From Polyodon spathula (taxonomy: Eukaryota > Chordata > Actinopteri > Acipenseriformes > Polyodontidae), in assembly GCF_017654505.1 (NCBI RefSeq), contig NC_054569.1, positions 2,705,415-2,769,414 of the forward strand: a stretch of DNA of 64,000 nucleotides. Reading direction: 5' to 3'. The notes below the pieces were generated by a model. That model was not told the origin of the DNA, did no database searches, and saw nothing but the letters and a program-made list of their open reading frames with translations. This document shows, piece after piece, positions 44,336 through 56,114 of the stretch. Position 1 is the first letter of the stretch. Each line of letters begins with the position of its first letter. Position numbers and translations under genes: made by a program.

Positions 44336-47300
44336 CAAGGTTTTGCAATTTAGGTTGTGAGGTTTTTGCATTAGAACATGTAATATACTTTGGAAGATGA
44401 GTAATGTATTTTATTCATAAAAAACAGCTTAATTATAAGCCTGCCTGTAGTCAGTACGGAGCTAGTGAGACAGAAGAGTCAGGATTCTGAGTCGCACTTC
44501 ACATTGCAATTGGCCAGATGAAAGCATAGTGATTACATCGCAAATGCACAACTGCATGTGTAAATACGGTCTAATTACAAAGCTAGCAACGAGCAACATT
44601 TTTCATTTTGTAATTGCATTGTAACTACACAACCATGTGTGCAATTACTGTGTTGCTGCAGTGAACTGACATGGTAGTTAGAGAGATTACTGGATTCTCA
44701 TGTCCCTTCGCAGTCAGGTCGTTTTAACTGTGAAAACAGTTTCTTTGCAGCTGTGTCGCTCGTATCCTTGAAAGACTGAACTGTATTGATTTTTGCCGAC
44801 CCCTTTGGACCACTGTCTAAACTTCTTAAATAATTCTTGCCTGGAAAAAAAAAAAAAACCATGATCATTAATAATGAATGGCAATTGACTTTTATCATCA
44901 AAAACAAACAGAGGATTACAATTTGCATTTTTTCGATCGGCTCCTCTTGAACTTCGCTGTTTTATTTGCATGATAAAGATTTTCTGCTGCTTGTTTCCTG
45001 ACTTCATGCATAATCGTGCCTTGCTAACACGACTGACAGAAAGGATTATATGCTGTAAAAATCATTCACTTCGAAGGCTCCTGTCAATTGAGTTAGACCC
45101 GAAGTCGCCCATCAAGCGCGAAATTTGAGTTATAACTGATTTGATTGAGAGCAAAGCCATAACCAATGCGATACAGTGCTGTGAATGAACAAGCCTTAGC
45201 ACCGATCTGAATTGCAAAAATTGCATTTTTGTTTGTTAAAATTTCTAATTGAACTCATGATGCTGGAGATCAATACGACATGGAAGCTCAGTCAAAACTG
45301 AGGAAGCCCAAAACCTCTGACCACTGTGCGTGCAACTGGGGGCAAGGCTTTAGTAATTATTTTTCACTTTGCTTTCACAGTGTTTTTCTTTAGCTTTTTG
45401 TGTTTTCTGTTCTGATTTGCTGGCATTACTTGTTTTTTTCTTCTGTTCCCTTGTGATTTCATCCTGGGTGCCTACAAGGCGCTTCATAATCGCTCGCTTC
45501 CCTGTCACCTAATCTGTTGGTGGATCACCCATAGCCCCTTTCACAGGCGTGATAATTTAAATGTAATTGTCACGTCAGGTCAGCTGAATGCCTGGGAGTG
45601 ACAGATTTGCCAGACGCGCACGACACTTGGAAGAATTCTACCAAGTGTTCCGCTGAGTAAGATCCTACGAGACGGCAAAGTCAGAAGCACCAATACATCC
45701 TGTCTGTTATGGGATGCATCCGGGAGCATAGAGACGACGAGTTAGCCTCCTGTATCTTACAGAAGAAGGAAAATGAAAAGATTGCTTTAAACAGTACCAT
45801 GCGAGGCGGGTATATGCATCTTTGCACGTAGTCTTTTAATTACAAAAATCCCATTTTGATCAGAGGTAGTACTTTGCAAATTTCATGCAATATCTAATTG
45901 ACAGTACCCCAGCCACCCTCCCATCTTGCAATGGTCTTTGTGAAGAAACACTGATACTGTGCGGCGCTCGGGAAAGGGAGCTCTGCTGATTGTTAAATTG
46001 CAGTGGGAAAAGGTTAGATTTATTCCAGCATTGAATCACATTTTTATGAAATCTCTCTGAATACACATACCCATGATTGCCGCAACCACTTATCTTAGGG
46101 TTGCAGTTACCGGGGAATATGCAGATCACGGAAAGCAACTTGATTCGGCAGTGGCTATAACCAGACTTTAATATTTGACTGGCAATAGCAAGAAGTGGCG
46201 AGGGCAGGTATGAATAAAAGCATGCAACGCTGTGGTGATATCAAGCCCTTCTGTAATGTAAAAGACATCCCAGGCAGTTTATTTAGATGGACCTTCACCT
46301 TACAATCTTTTTTTTTTCCATCCAAGCTACCCAATTGCGTAAAGAGAATATGTAAATGTCATCAAATCCTATTCATATTTTCTTATTCTTTACAATACCT
46401 GTTAAACTCCAGGGTCAACGGCAGACTTCAATTTAGCACTAATCCATAATTCATAAGTAGATTTTCTTTTCCTTTTGCGGTTTCTTTGTTCTAAATAATG
46501 ATATGTAATTAATATGTGGGGAAATGCATGTAAGGAACTGAACGGCTGTTCAAAACGGTTTCCTCGTAAAATGCATTTGAGAGTGACGATCACGTGACTC
46601 AGGTATTTCAGTCAAATTGTTTTGCAACAATAAGAAAGTTAGCAGCTTGATTTGGCAGTTAGCACACAGTTAGAACTACCATGCAGTACCTGCCTATAAA
46701 GAACATTCTGCTGCTTCACATTTATTTTTCCAAGTCACAATAACATTTTCGGGCAGATGAGCTGTCATTAATTTCTGTAAAAATGCATCTATAACTTCCA
46801 ATCAGGATTGCAAATTCAATCATGCCGCATTGGTGACAGAAAAGCAAATTAAACAGGCAACAGTGGAAACGTCACCGAAGGAAACAAAGGCGTCAAGACC
46901 ATTATAAACAAGTTCATCAGTTCTGTTTTTGTTAGTTTGCGGAGTGTGGCAGCGGATATAATATCAGAAAAAAAAAAAACGAATGCTCAGCCTAGTCAAT
47001 TCATCAACCTTAAATAATCTTATATTAATGTAAAAAAAACAACAACAACTTTCATTTCAATATTATGCAGAAGCCTTAGGCCTTTCCTGAAACCAATGAT
47101 GTGTCACAGCTAATCAAATGATATCCCCAAGCCTATTACGGAAATGTAATTCACACTCTGTCATTTCTCCTTTGACTCCCTTCCATTTCTTCGCCTATCA
47201 GAGAGCATGTACAGCTGCTCTATTCCTCTTGTCATTTTTTTCTGTCGACTGCATTAGATTTATAGGCAGATGCTGAGCGTTATGCGTAGGAATATGTTCT

Positions 47301-47845
47301 AGTTTTTATTACATACAGGCGAGGGACAGCAGGCATTATATTATTTTTGTGTTATTCAAAATTGAATCTTTCCATTGCAGGTCAAGCCCTTTCTCTAAGT
47401 GAAGAGTGTGAATCTCAGCATGTATCCTCTTAAATAAAACCAAATCCAGAACTTGCTCAATTCGATTCTTTTTTTTTTTCTATCAGTAAACAAGCTGTAA
47501 ACCATACCGGCACTGTCCCTGCATAAAAAGATGTGTTCTTTTGTTCTCCTTTTTAGAGCTGTGGCAGATCTGACAGTATACGTTGTCTGAATATGTATTA
47601 AGTTCTCTCTTCATACCTTGAATATTTAAATACCTTTCCAGCCGTTTGCTTGTCGGAAACATTAACAGATCTCTATAAAATGGAACGTTGTGTAGTTTCA
47701 ATCTGTTTAAGACTTTAAAAGCGCAATACAGCAGTGGCTGGTTTGGTACTGGCCAAAGTCTGCACATTGTCTAGATTCATTTAAAGAGTTATAGCCACAA
47801 ATCTAACAGAAAAAAACAGGCGAAAATAGACCCCCAGACCTTACA
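44336..47845. other. Unique-looking noncoding DNA
   Basis: Three and a half kilobases with no exon, tRNA or clear mobile element. 45020-45260 and 45540-45680 are complex, moderately GC segments that would be natural first choices in a search for conserved noncoding elements. A-runs lie at 44842-44858 and 46967-46978. Confidence 0.35.
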
Positions 47846-47874
47846 CTAAAGGGTTAGGGTTAGGGATTAGGGGT
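47846..47874 (-). repeat. Short telomere-like (TTAGGG)n tract
   Basis: GGGTTAGGGTTAGGG plus variants (GGATTAGGGGTTA), directly before the 5' break of the LINE at 47875. Confidence 0.85.
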
Positions 47875-48334
47875 TACTAGAAAGAGTGCAAAGAAGAGCG
47901 GCCAGAATTATTCCAGGCTTAAAAGGCATGTCATATGCAGACAGGCTAAAAGAATTGAATCTGTTCAGTCTTGAACAAAGAAGACTACGTGGCGACCTAA
48001 TTCAAGCATTCAAAATTCTAAAAGGTATTGACAGTGTCGACCCAAGGGACTTTTTCAGCCTGAAAAAAGAAACAAGGACCAGGGGTCACAAATGGAGATT
48101 AGACAAAGGGGCATTCAGAACAGAAAATAGGAGGCACTTTTTTACACAGAGAATTGTGAGGGTATGGAATCAACTCCCCAGTAATGTTGTTGAAGCTGAC
48201 ACACTGGGATCCTTCAAGAAGCTGCTTGATGAGATTCTGGGATCAATAAGCTACTAACAACCAAATGAGCAAGATGGGCCGAATGGCCTCCTCTCGTTTG
48301 TAAACTTTCTTATGTTCTTATGTTCTTATGTTAA
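47875..48334 (+). mobile_element. 5'-truncated CR1-like LINE
   Basis: It starts inside the reverse-transcriptase ORF and runs through the C-terminus to a 3' end. That end is GAATGGCCTCCTCTCGTTTG followed by three to four copies of the octamer TTCTTATG. Short terminal octamer repeats instead of poly(A) are typical of CR1-type LINEs. About 460 bp survives of an element that would be several kilobases when complete. A sturgeon-type family is my recollection. Confidence 0.85.
47886..48257 (+). pseudogene. C-terminal end of CR1/L2-type LINE reverse-transcriptase protein
   Basis: The frame, open upstream to the truncation (LERVQRRAARIIPGL), continues through YADRLKELNLFSLEQRRLRG, a basic segment and FFTQRIVRVWNQLPSNVVEA, then TLGSFKKLLDEI to a stop at 48255-48257. 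This is the conserved tail after the RT domain in CR1, L2 and Rex1-type ORF2 proteins. The RT palm motifs and the endonuclease are absent, so the copy is dead. The surviving reading frame is intact, suggesting a fairly young insertion. Confidence 0.9.
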
Positions 48335-48506
48335 GGGACTTGAAACAACTTAAACAACATAGCTGGCTATTCTACACATGTATTATATAAACTTTTATTG
48401 TACAGTGATTGTGGAAGTAGCGAGAATGATTCTGAAGATAAAGTAAAACAATAATGCTATGCTTTTCTTTGCTTCAATTTATTTACTTGTAATGCAAGTG
48501 TTTTTT
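48335..48506. other. Spacer between LINE and foldback element
   Basis: 170 bp of AT-rich sequence with no recognised feature. Confidence 0.5.
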
Positions 48507-48893
48507 GGGGTAACACTTTACAATGTTTCTCTAATAATTACTGTGTATTTACTTAGTAGTCACTTAGTCACTTAGTAAATGCATATGTACTTACACATTA
48601 TTACAATGTTATTATGCATAGTTACAAAGTACTTAATGTGTAAATCTTTTTGCAGTATATATGTAAGTACACAACTGTGTCAGAAAAGGGTTAGGGCAGG
48701 GTTAGGTTTAGAGTTAGGGTTAGGGATAGAGTTAGAGTTAAAGTTAGTGTTATATCGTGCAGAAAAGTGTACATATAAAATACATTATAACTATGTATAA
48801 TAACATTGTAATTATGAGTATGTACCCATGTATTTACCAAGTAAAAACTATGTAAATAAACAGTAATTAGAGACACACAGTAAAGTGTTACAG
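48507..48893 (-). mobile_element. Telomere-cored foldback element, complete copy (reverse orientation)
   Basis: GGGTAACACTTTACAATG at the left and AGTAAAGTGTTAC at the right are mirror ends. Arms of about 150 bp flank a TTAGGG-type core at 48686-48755. The asymmetric inner junction (GTACACAACTGTGTCAGAAA AGGG) is on the left here, so the element is inverted relative to the copy at 25905, and its core is correspondingly TTAGGG rather than CCCTAA. Confidence 0.85.
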
Positions 48894-51344
48894 TTTTTTT
48901 GGTATCTTACATTTATCAAATTGCTGAGTTTTAACTTTCTTAAAGTTTTTTAAACCATAAGATATGTCTACCCAATTTGGAACCCAGTTAATCAGGTCTG
49001 ATCAGCGTAAATTCTGCATTAGCACTGTACATTTCCATTGTATCAGAGCACTGATTTGAAATAATAACCAATAATGTTCTGCATGGTTATTCAAAATATC
49101 ACAGATGCTTCTGTCATTTCTGATATTTCTGTGAAAGGTTATAGATGGCATTAGAGCAGTTTAATCCCTAAAGTGTCATGAGTAACATCATTAATGTTCA
49201 CAAGGATGGCTTTTAAAAAATGAATGGGAAAAGGACCATTACTCCCACTGCACACACACACATCCACTGATTGTTGATTCAGGAACTCTGTGGCATTTCC
49301 AGCTATGTGTTTTAGTAGGCAAGTTTTACTGCCAAGCTTCCCCTCAGTGGGGCCTCATGGGCAACTTTACAGCAAACTACAAGATGAGCCGACTTTATAA
49401 TCAATCCCATGGCCACGTCTAGGGTTGTTTGGCACCATCCCACTAGCGTTCGAGTTAAACATTTCTCCATTGTAAATACACTTGTGCCACTAATCAAGGA
49501 AGAAGTAACAGCTTATTACAATGGGGGCCTGCCGTGACTTCTTGGTTTAAATCTTTCATTAAGGCCATGCCTGTGAAACGAAATCCAATTTTTTTTTGTA
49601 TGCAGCTGAGTTGGGATGGCATTGAAAGCATGTCCTTGCAACAATAGGTTTAGAACAAGTTCAGGAATTTGGTGGCAGGTCAGTTCTTTTCGTTGCGTGT
49701 TCCGTTCCGGATTCCGCCTTGCAGTAAGTAAGCCTGGGATTCCCATCTGTGCCTTCAAGCAGCTTGTCTCAATCTATCATTTTGAAAGAGGAGGAAACAG
49801 AAATGCATCACCGTGGTGCACCTGTGCACGGACATCCAGAAAGGCTCTATTAATCAGATAGACCTGTTTTATCAGCACCACCTGCTACTGCTTTCTTTCC
49901 TACTTCACAGTCAGGCAGTCCTGTGCAGCTGCAGGAGGCTATTCATCAATAAAGTCCATGAAGCAACATTGTCAGGTCCTTCAAGGTCTCCATCACACCA
50001 GCATAGATGCTCAAAGATGACCGATAACTCCTGCAATATCATGGAGTTCACAAGCAAAGTTGTTATTTATTGTTTGTTTGTTTGTTTGTGTTTGTTTTTC
50101 CTGCTGCAAAAGTATTTCGGATTCTTATTTCCCAAAGCTAAAAGAGTAGAGACATGTGGCTGAATCCGAAACCCAAACCATACCGAAATACAACTGCTGT
50201 GATGGAAACGCAAACTGGAGCAGTACACAAAGTTAACATATATAGTTGTTGCTAGATATTAATGGGTACATGTAAAAAACAAAGAATGGGTTCATGTTGG
50301 GATATGAAACACTAAATAGATATCAGCTTTTCTGAAAAACATCACCCTTGCTGTAGGATGTCTTTTGATATTGATCATGATAAAATAAACAGTTGCCAGC
50401 CACTCCCTCCCCCCCCCCATGCACAACTATGGTTATCATGGATTGATTGCCCTACTTTTTTAAACAATTTGATGTCAGAAGCAATCGTCCTTTTCGAGGA
50501 AGACTGTAGGTATTGCAATCAATTAGCTTGCTTAGGCAGAAATAGATAAAGTGAAATAGAGAAGTAATTTGACCATTTGTTTTTTCAAAGGCTATTGCTA
50601 GTTTCAGTACTAGAAAGTTTAAAAATAAAGTATAAATATTTACTGTGGTGTGATTGTTGGTAATGAAAGCTTCTATGCCCAGAAACGAAAGTGCTCCCCT
50701 ATCTTCTCTAGCCACATGTAATGTAGTTTATAATTGACCTTTGATTTTTTGTTTTTTCTTCCTATTGTTAATATAGAAGCAACTGTTTTTTTTTTCAGTT
50801 GATTCAATTTGAGTGTAAAACATTTCAATTAAGTGTACGTGCAGATATTCACTTCAAAGATGTCCCCTAGACAATCTTGTGAGCGAATTGTTTCATCCAA
50901 TTTCTGCTCAATAAATATAAATGTTTGCACATTAAATACAATGAAAACAAATATTAAAATGTTTAACCAAAACCAGAAGTGGATGAGGAAGCAGGATCAG
51001 TGCTTTGAAGTTCATTCATTACGATGCTTTTATACTGTTTTAAACATGTACCCTATCAGAATGTATATAAAGACATTCGTTTTAAATGTCATCTAATCAT
51101 TTTTGATACTTCGTGCTTTCTAATGAGGATGGGTAGTTTGAGTACAAATATATTACCTTTCATGTTTTTCAAAACTTATTAAAAAATGTATTTTTAATTT
51201 AATCCCACGCTGCACACTGATCAAGGTGGTCCAGAGAGTGTTTTAGAAGCAGGTTTTAAAATGTGTGTTCTGTGAAGAGGTAAATTGTTTATTTGTATAA
51301 ATAAGGTATTTATTTTGTACCAGTACTTCTTTTCTTTAACTCGC
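48894..51344. other. Noncoding, no gene recognised
   Basis: Short chance frames only. A (GTTT)n-like stretch lies at 50070-50098 and a C-run at 50408-50419. Confidence 0.4.
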
Positions 51345-51440
51345 ATATTCTACAATAAAATCCAATACAATAAATACAACACAATTCGCATTTCTATAGT
51401 GCTTTTCATCACAGGGATCCCAAAGTGCTTCACAACAAAA
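51345..51440 (-). mobile_element. LINE/SINE 3' tail, L2-like
   Basis: On the minus strand: GAAGCACTTTGGGATCCCTG, GATGAAAAGCACTATAGAAA, TGCGAATTGTGTTG and an (AATAC)n-like tail. This is the usual 3' box of fish L2-related repeats; the body is not recognisable. Confidence 0.55.
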
Positions 51441-51764
51441 GAACGATTAAACCATTCCATTAAAAATAGTCTAATACATCATTTTATAAAACAGAAATTA
51501 AAAAATAGACCAAAAATGTGGTTTTAATTGTAAAATTTGAAAGACTGCGATAAAAAGCTACTTTGTAAAAATAGAACAATTACAAAATAATAAGTTTAGA
51601 CATGTTGCATTTTTCTGCTCTGCTGCATTATGAGCACCAGCAATTTGCTCAAAGCCTCCACTAGTGTTTTCTACTATTATAACAACCTTGACTTGCATAA
51701 AGAAAACATTGAGTGAAATAACTCGCATCACTTGATTTTCAAAGTGTGGTAGCCAAAAAATAAT

Positions 51765-51943
51765 CAACAAGTACTGAAAAACATCATCCATAATTGACAA
51801 ACCCAGGACTGGAAGACCCAAAACGCCGTCTAACAAGAATACTTGAAGATAATATCCTTAAGGAATAGAAAGGAGACAAGTGTTGAATTGACAACAGAAC
51901 TGGCAGAAGGCACAGGTGTCGTTGTCCATCCATCAACAGTCCA
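51765..51943 (+). pseudogene. Tc1-like transposase fragment, DNA-binding part
   Basis: The conceptual frames give DKPRTGRPKTPS (the GRPR-type AT-hook between the two helix-turn-helix domains). After frame breaks they give ETSVELTTELAEGTGVVVHP followed by STVQ, the second HTH of Tc1 transposases. Stops and frameshifts rule out function. The next part of the protein lies on the opposite strand (51941-52050). Confidence 0.7.
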
Positions 51944-52050
51944 AAGCACCTTTGACCAATGTTCCATAGTCCAATTTCTGTGATCTTGTGCATATTTTAA
52001 TCTTTTAGTCTCGTACAACACATCCTTTAAGTCCTGATTAAGCGTGACCT
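51941..52050 (-). pseudogene. Tc1-like transposase fragment, start of catalytic part, inverted
   Basis: On the minus strand the frame reads LKDVLYETKRLKYAQDHRNW and then TMEHWSKVLW, the segment that in Tc1 transposases leads into the first catalytic aspartate. The sequence breaks off at the junction with the plus-strand HTH fragment, so the DES motif is missing. Together the two pieces are one element rearranged by an inversion or head-to-head recombination. Confidence 0.75.
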
Positions 52051-52065
52051 TCATACTGTTGGTTT

Positions 52066-52105
52066 CATTTAGAGTTAGGGTTAGGGTTATAGCATGCAAA
52101 AAGTA
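52066..52105 (-). repeat. Telomere-cored family scrap
   Basis: GAGTTAGGGTTAGGGTTATA followed by GCATGCAAAAAG is the reverse complement of the family's inner left arm plus three core hexamers. Confidence 0.75.
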
Positions 52106-52416
52106 GGTTTCTGGCAGAGATGATTGACTTACGGTTAAATTTTACCTGAAACTGATGCACATAGAAAAAATGCTCATGCAAGTGTAAAGGAGCTTTTCGT
52201 GGATAGAGATTTGCAGAGCCTACCTTGCAATGATATTATACAGGAACTTAGCATTTCATAATGGGTTCAAGATCAACCTATTTATCTGGGTTGTGATATG
52301 GACGCATTTTTATTTAATTCTGTCAGGCAGAATATATATGACTCTGTTTTTTTTTTTTATATCAACTCCCTGTCACACTGCCAGAAGATATTAAGGAGAC
52401 CGTATCACAGAACAAG

Positions 52417-52727
52417 CCTTCTCTCTGGAATTGGCAGGGAGATTTATTTTATTATCATTAGCTGGTGTATTTTTATGCACAGTATTTATATTCCACTTGC
52501 TCTTCTACTATGACATGCAGTCTTGCCCATGAATGATGCCACAGTGGTAATGTTTCATACATTTTAACATACCTGTATCACTGTGCTATTAACCCATGAA
52601 GAATCTGGTAACTACAGCGTTTAAAAGAATGAGCAAATTCATATTGCTGATGGCTTTCTATTATTGTTACACAATGCTCATATCTCAGGATGTGATGTTC
52701 TTGCTCTAGGCCAGCGATATGGGGTAA
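52417..52727 (-). repeat. 311-bp inverted duplication, copy 2
   Basis: Reverse complement of 37607-37917, about 98% identical, same length. Its right edge (GGGGTAACAC) is also the beginning of a foldback-family arm, so the two repeats meet without a gap. Confidence 0.9.
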
Positions 52728-52845
52728 CACTTTCATTTAGTGTCTTCAGTTACTGTGTATTTACATAGTAGTTTTCTTAGTAAATACATGTGTACTTACA
52801 CATAATCACAATGTTATTATCTATAGCTGTAAGGTACACAATATG
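52721..52845 (+). mobile_element. Telomere-cored foldback family, left-arm fragment
   Basis: GGGGTAACACTTTCATTTAG, CAGTTACTGTGTATTTACAT, AAATACATGTGTACTTACAC follow the consensus left arm. The copy ends before the core. Confidence 0.75.
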
Positions 52846-53922
52846 GTAACACACTCTATTATATATGAACCTGTTATCCCTTTAAGAGTTTCTTAATTGT
52901 ATGCCTACTGCATATCACAGTTGCCTCTATAAGTGCTCCGGAGGTATATGGGAGATCTGTGTATAATAGGTATACACAAGAAGACTAAACCCTTAGCATG
53001 TTCAGATTTGTTGCACACTTACAATAAACCACATAGTTTGAGAGTGGCTGTTATTGATGTAGCCTGTACCATAGAAGACCCTAGCAATTAGCAATGTGCA
53101 ATATTCTGACCGAATCCATTGTCTTGCCATTGCTGGTAATGTGGTCTTGGGTACTGGTACTAGTTTAGCAGAATTAGCTTAAATTAGCTTAAAATAAATA
53201 TTATTTTTCCAACAGGGGTTATCAGGCATTTTTGCAAGTGAAAGGGGCGTTGATATAATCTGATTCCCCAGGGCCTGTGTTTCAGAGTGAATGTAATAAG
53301 AGATTTGTATCACTTTATGGGTCTGTGCGGTTAAGAACTGCAACTTTAATTTGGTCCCCCTTGTATCTGGAAATCTGCAGTGATAAACAGGTGTGCTTAT
53401 TGCCTGTGAGTAATTGTAGTTGTAAAGAAGCACTTGCTGGTATAAGAAGCCCTGTAAAAGCCTGCAACTCCTTTAATTTGATCTATTCTATTGCATTTTG
53501 CCTTTGACACTAATGGTGAAACTAGCAATAGTCCTCCTTTTTGTCTGTTCACTATTCCTGCATGATTGAAAACAGTTTGCTGCAGGATTCAAACGAGGGC
53601 ATCTCATATAACAGACTGAAATACAATACAGGGAAAAGGCAGGTCTGTAAAGCAACATAAATGATTCCATACATGTTACTCAGGTGAAGGATCTGTTTTG
53701 AAAAAGAACAACAACATGCATTAGAAAGGTATTTTGTCACACACTAGGCTGCAATTAACAGTATACAGCAATATACAATTATCAGAATGTGTTCTTCAAT
53801 ATACATCGTAAGAAGCCGTTCTTGTAATTGTTCATTTGTTGTTCATTTCAACTGTTAATAAAATGAAATAACCCATTAATAGGCTCTTCATTTAAAGATC
53901 CTTAAAGTGTGACCAAATAACA
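52846..53922. other. Noncoding spacer
   Basis: AT-rich with no recognised feature. Confidence 0.4.
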
Positions 53923-54235
53923 GTAACACCTTATATTAAGGTGCTGCTTATTAATGTTGTATAAATATATAATAGCTGCTTAATAATTATGTTATAGAGG
54001 GTTAGAGATGGTTTATAATCATGCAATAGCCATAGATGGAATAACATTTTTATAAAGGGGACAGTTTTTAGCCACCTATTGTACTTTGGGATGTTTAAAC
54101 GTAATTCCGTCAATGGCTATTGCATGGTTATAAACCATCTATAATGCTTCATTAACAATCTGTAACATAGTTATTATGCAGCTATTATACCTTTATAAAA
54201 CATTAATAAGCAGCACCTTAATATAAGGTGTTACC
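53923..54235. mobile_element. Palindromic family B, complete copy
   Basis: The 313-bp unit starts GTAACACCTTATATTAAGGT GCTGCTTATTAATG and ends with its mirror CATTAATAAGCAGCACCTTA ATATAAGGTGTTAC. Arms of about 140 bp pair through ATGGTTTATAATCATGCAAT AGCC on the left and GGCTATTGCATGGTTATAAA on the right. The centre is around 54070-54090. A half copy is at 16944-17132 and a terminal scrap at 63520-63550. No coding capacity. Confidence 0.85.
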
Positions 54236-54350
54236 CAATTAAATATCGAGGAGACACTTTATGTTTCCTTGGATCAATCAGCTGCTCATTATCACCAACA
54301 CAATTAGAGCCCCATCATTGAGGCCCTTGTCCACGGCACGGGCTACATAT

Positions 54351-54692
54351 TAGGGCTGTCAGCTAAGACTCCAAATAGCAATCGATTAATTGGGCGAAAA
54401 ATAGCCATGATTGTGAGCCCACAGAATCTCCCCGACATGATTATTTTAATCATTTTGAAAACTGATTCGCTGGTAGTCAGGATGGGACCAGCCAATCAGA
54501 CGCTAGTTAGTACTTAAGCAGGGAAAGAAAAACATGTCCACTGCTTGACTTTGGCAGAAATACTGTAAACAGCAAGGCAGGGCGTTCGGTGCATTCGATA
54601 ATCTCAAATAATGTAATTATCTAATCGATTATCCAGTATTTATCTCAGTGATTATAATGAGATTGAAAAAATGATTTTCTATTTAATCCCTA
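54351..54692. mobile_element. Non-autonomous hAT element with 8-bp target duplication
   Basis: The 342-bp unit begins TAGGGCTGTCAG and ends AATCCCTA, matching the TAGGG-type termini of many hAT elements. It is flanked by an exact 8-bp direct repeat, CTACATAT (54343-54350 and 54693-54700); 8-bp duplications define hAT integration. The interior holds ATCGATTAATT-type sequence near the left end and no open frame. Confidence 0.85.
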
Positions 54693-54700
54693 CTACATAT

Positions 54701-56039
54701 CCAGTTTGAATTTCAATGTGGTTTCTGTAAACCTTTACAATACGCAGCTAAACATAAGAACAAAAAAAGATAAGACTGCTATTTATATATGTCCTGTTAT
54801 CCTAAGACAACAGTCAGGGCTTACAGCTTTTGATATGATGACTAGAGTGCAAAAGCATTTTTCTCAATTACTTGGAGAAAACAAGCATAAGAATCCTGCT
54901 GTTAAAGTTCATTTAAAAAAAAATAAAAAAACTGCCAAACTGAGAAGCGGCATCAAGATTATATAACAACATTGAACTGTAAACAAAATACAAAACTTCC
55001 TATTGCAGTAGACGCCTTAGCTTTTAACTATTGACTTTGCAATGAACAAAACTGCAGAACAGCTCGCCAATGCAAGCAACACACAACAGGCAAATAAGGT
55101 GCAACTTGTTGAACTGCGCAGTACTTTTCAAAGAGCTGACGGTCATTCTTTCCCACGGTCTCTGTGAAGCTGCAATGTGATGTAAAGCTGTGAGCACAAA
55201 TAGTTGCAATCCAGTGGCATTAGCATAATTCAGATTTCTAATTTGCCGAGATGACAGATTCACATTTACAAATCTGGGGAAGTCGCTGTGTCCTTGAGAG
55301 TTTTAGAACCTAGTTGCTGCTGTGTTAAAATGAAGTTTGGGAACATTTCAAAGAGCCTATTAGAGGTGCGCTGTTCCTTGAAATCCCAATTAAAATGGGA
55401 TTTATTTGAACTTGAACCAATTTAACTGACAGCAGATAATTAATTTGCAAGCTGCTTCCAAATAAAAGATTGTGCTTTATTAAAAAAAAGAAAAAAATCC
55501 ACAGTCCTCACTAAGCTGCACAGAATCTAATATGAATTTAATATGAATAGAATGAATTGATATGCTTGTTCATAGTTCTTATAAATGCCCCTGAACGGGA
55601 TGGATTACAGTTGGTTCAAGGCAGTGTTTTTCTCAATAAATACAGCAGATAAAACACAGTACTTTGATATTTTCTTATCGGACTTGCACATAGAAAATGT
55701 GAAAAACATAATACAATCTTTTGACAGACAATACAGGCGGTCTAGTAAAACGTGTCATCATCATGACTTGATTAACCAAGTGTGTGGATTATTGGATTCA
55801 CAAATTATGAGAAACGCACCCCTTGCTAATTTCACATTATGTTCCTGTCTTTGTTTTTCATCTCCAGTAATTTTTAGACAATAACATGCACCATGTTTAT
55901 AACACACATGAATGACCAGCTCTAGTTCCTCCCTTGTACAGTATAATGCAAACCTCTTTTCCTATAGGATTCACACACTTTGCAGACAAATCACAACCTG
56001 TATTCTCCCAGTAAAAAAGGTGCACTTATATTCTGAAAA

Positions 56040-56040
<1 letters not shown>
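54701..56040. other. Noncoding, no gene recognised
   Basis: Frames of 86 (54706-54966) and 99 residues (55585-55884) on the + strand have no recognised domains, no splice or promoter context, and ordinary AT-rich codons. Reported as noncoding with low certainty. Confidence 0.35.
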
Positions 56041-56099
<59 letters not shown>

Positions 56100-56114
56100 T
56101 ATTATTATTTATTT
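56041..56114. repeat. (TTA)n microsatellite
   Basis: About 24 ATT units. Confidence 0.95.

Noticed and set aside
55585..55884. 99-residue frame as a gene
   Set aside because: Ordinary length for AT-rich noncoding DNA, no domain and no splice context.
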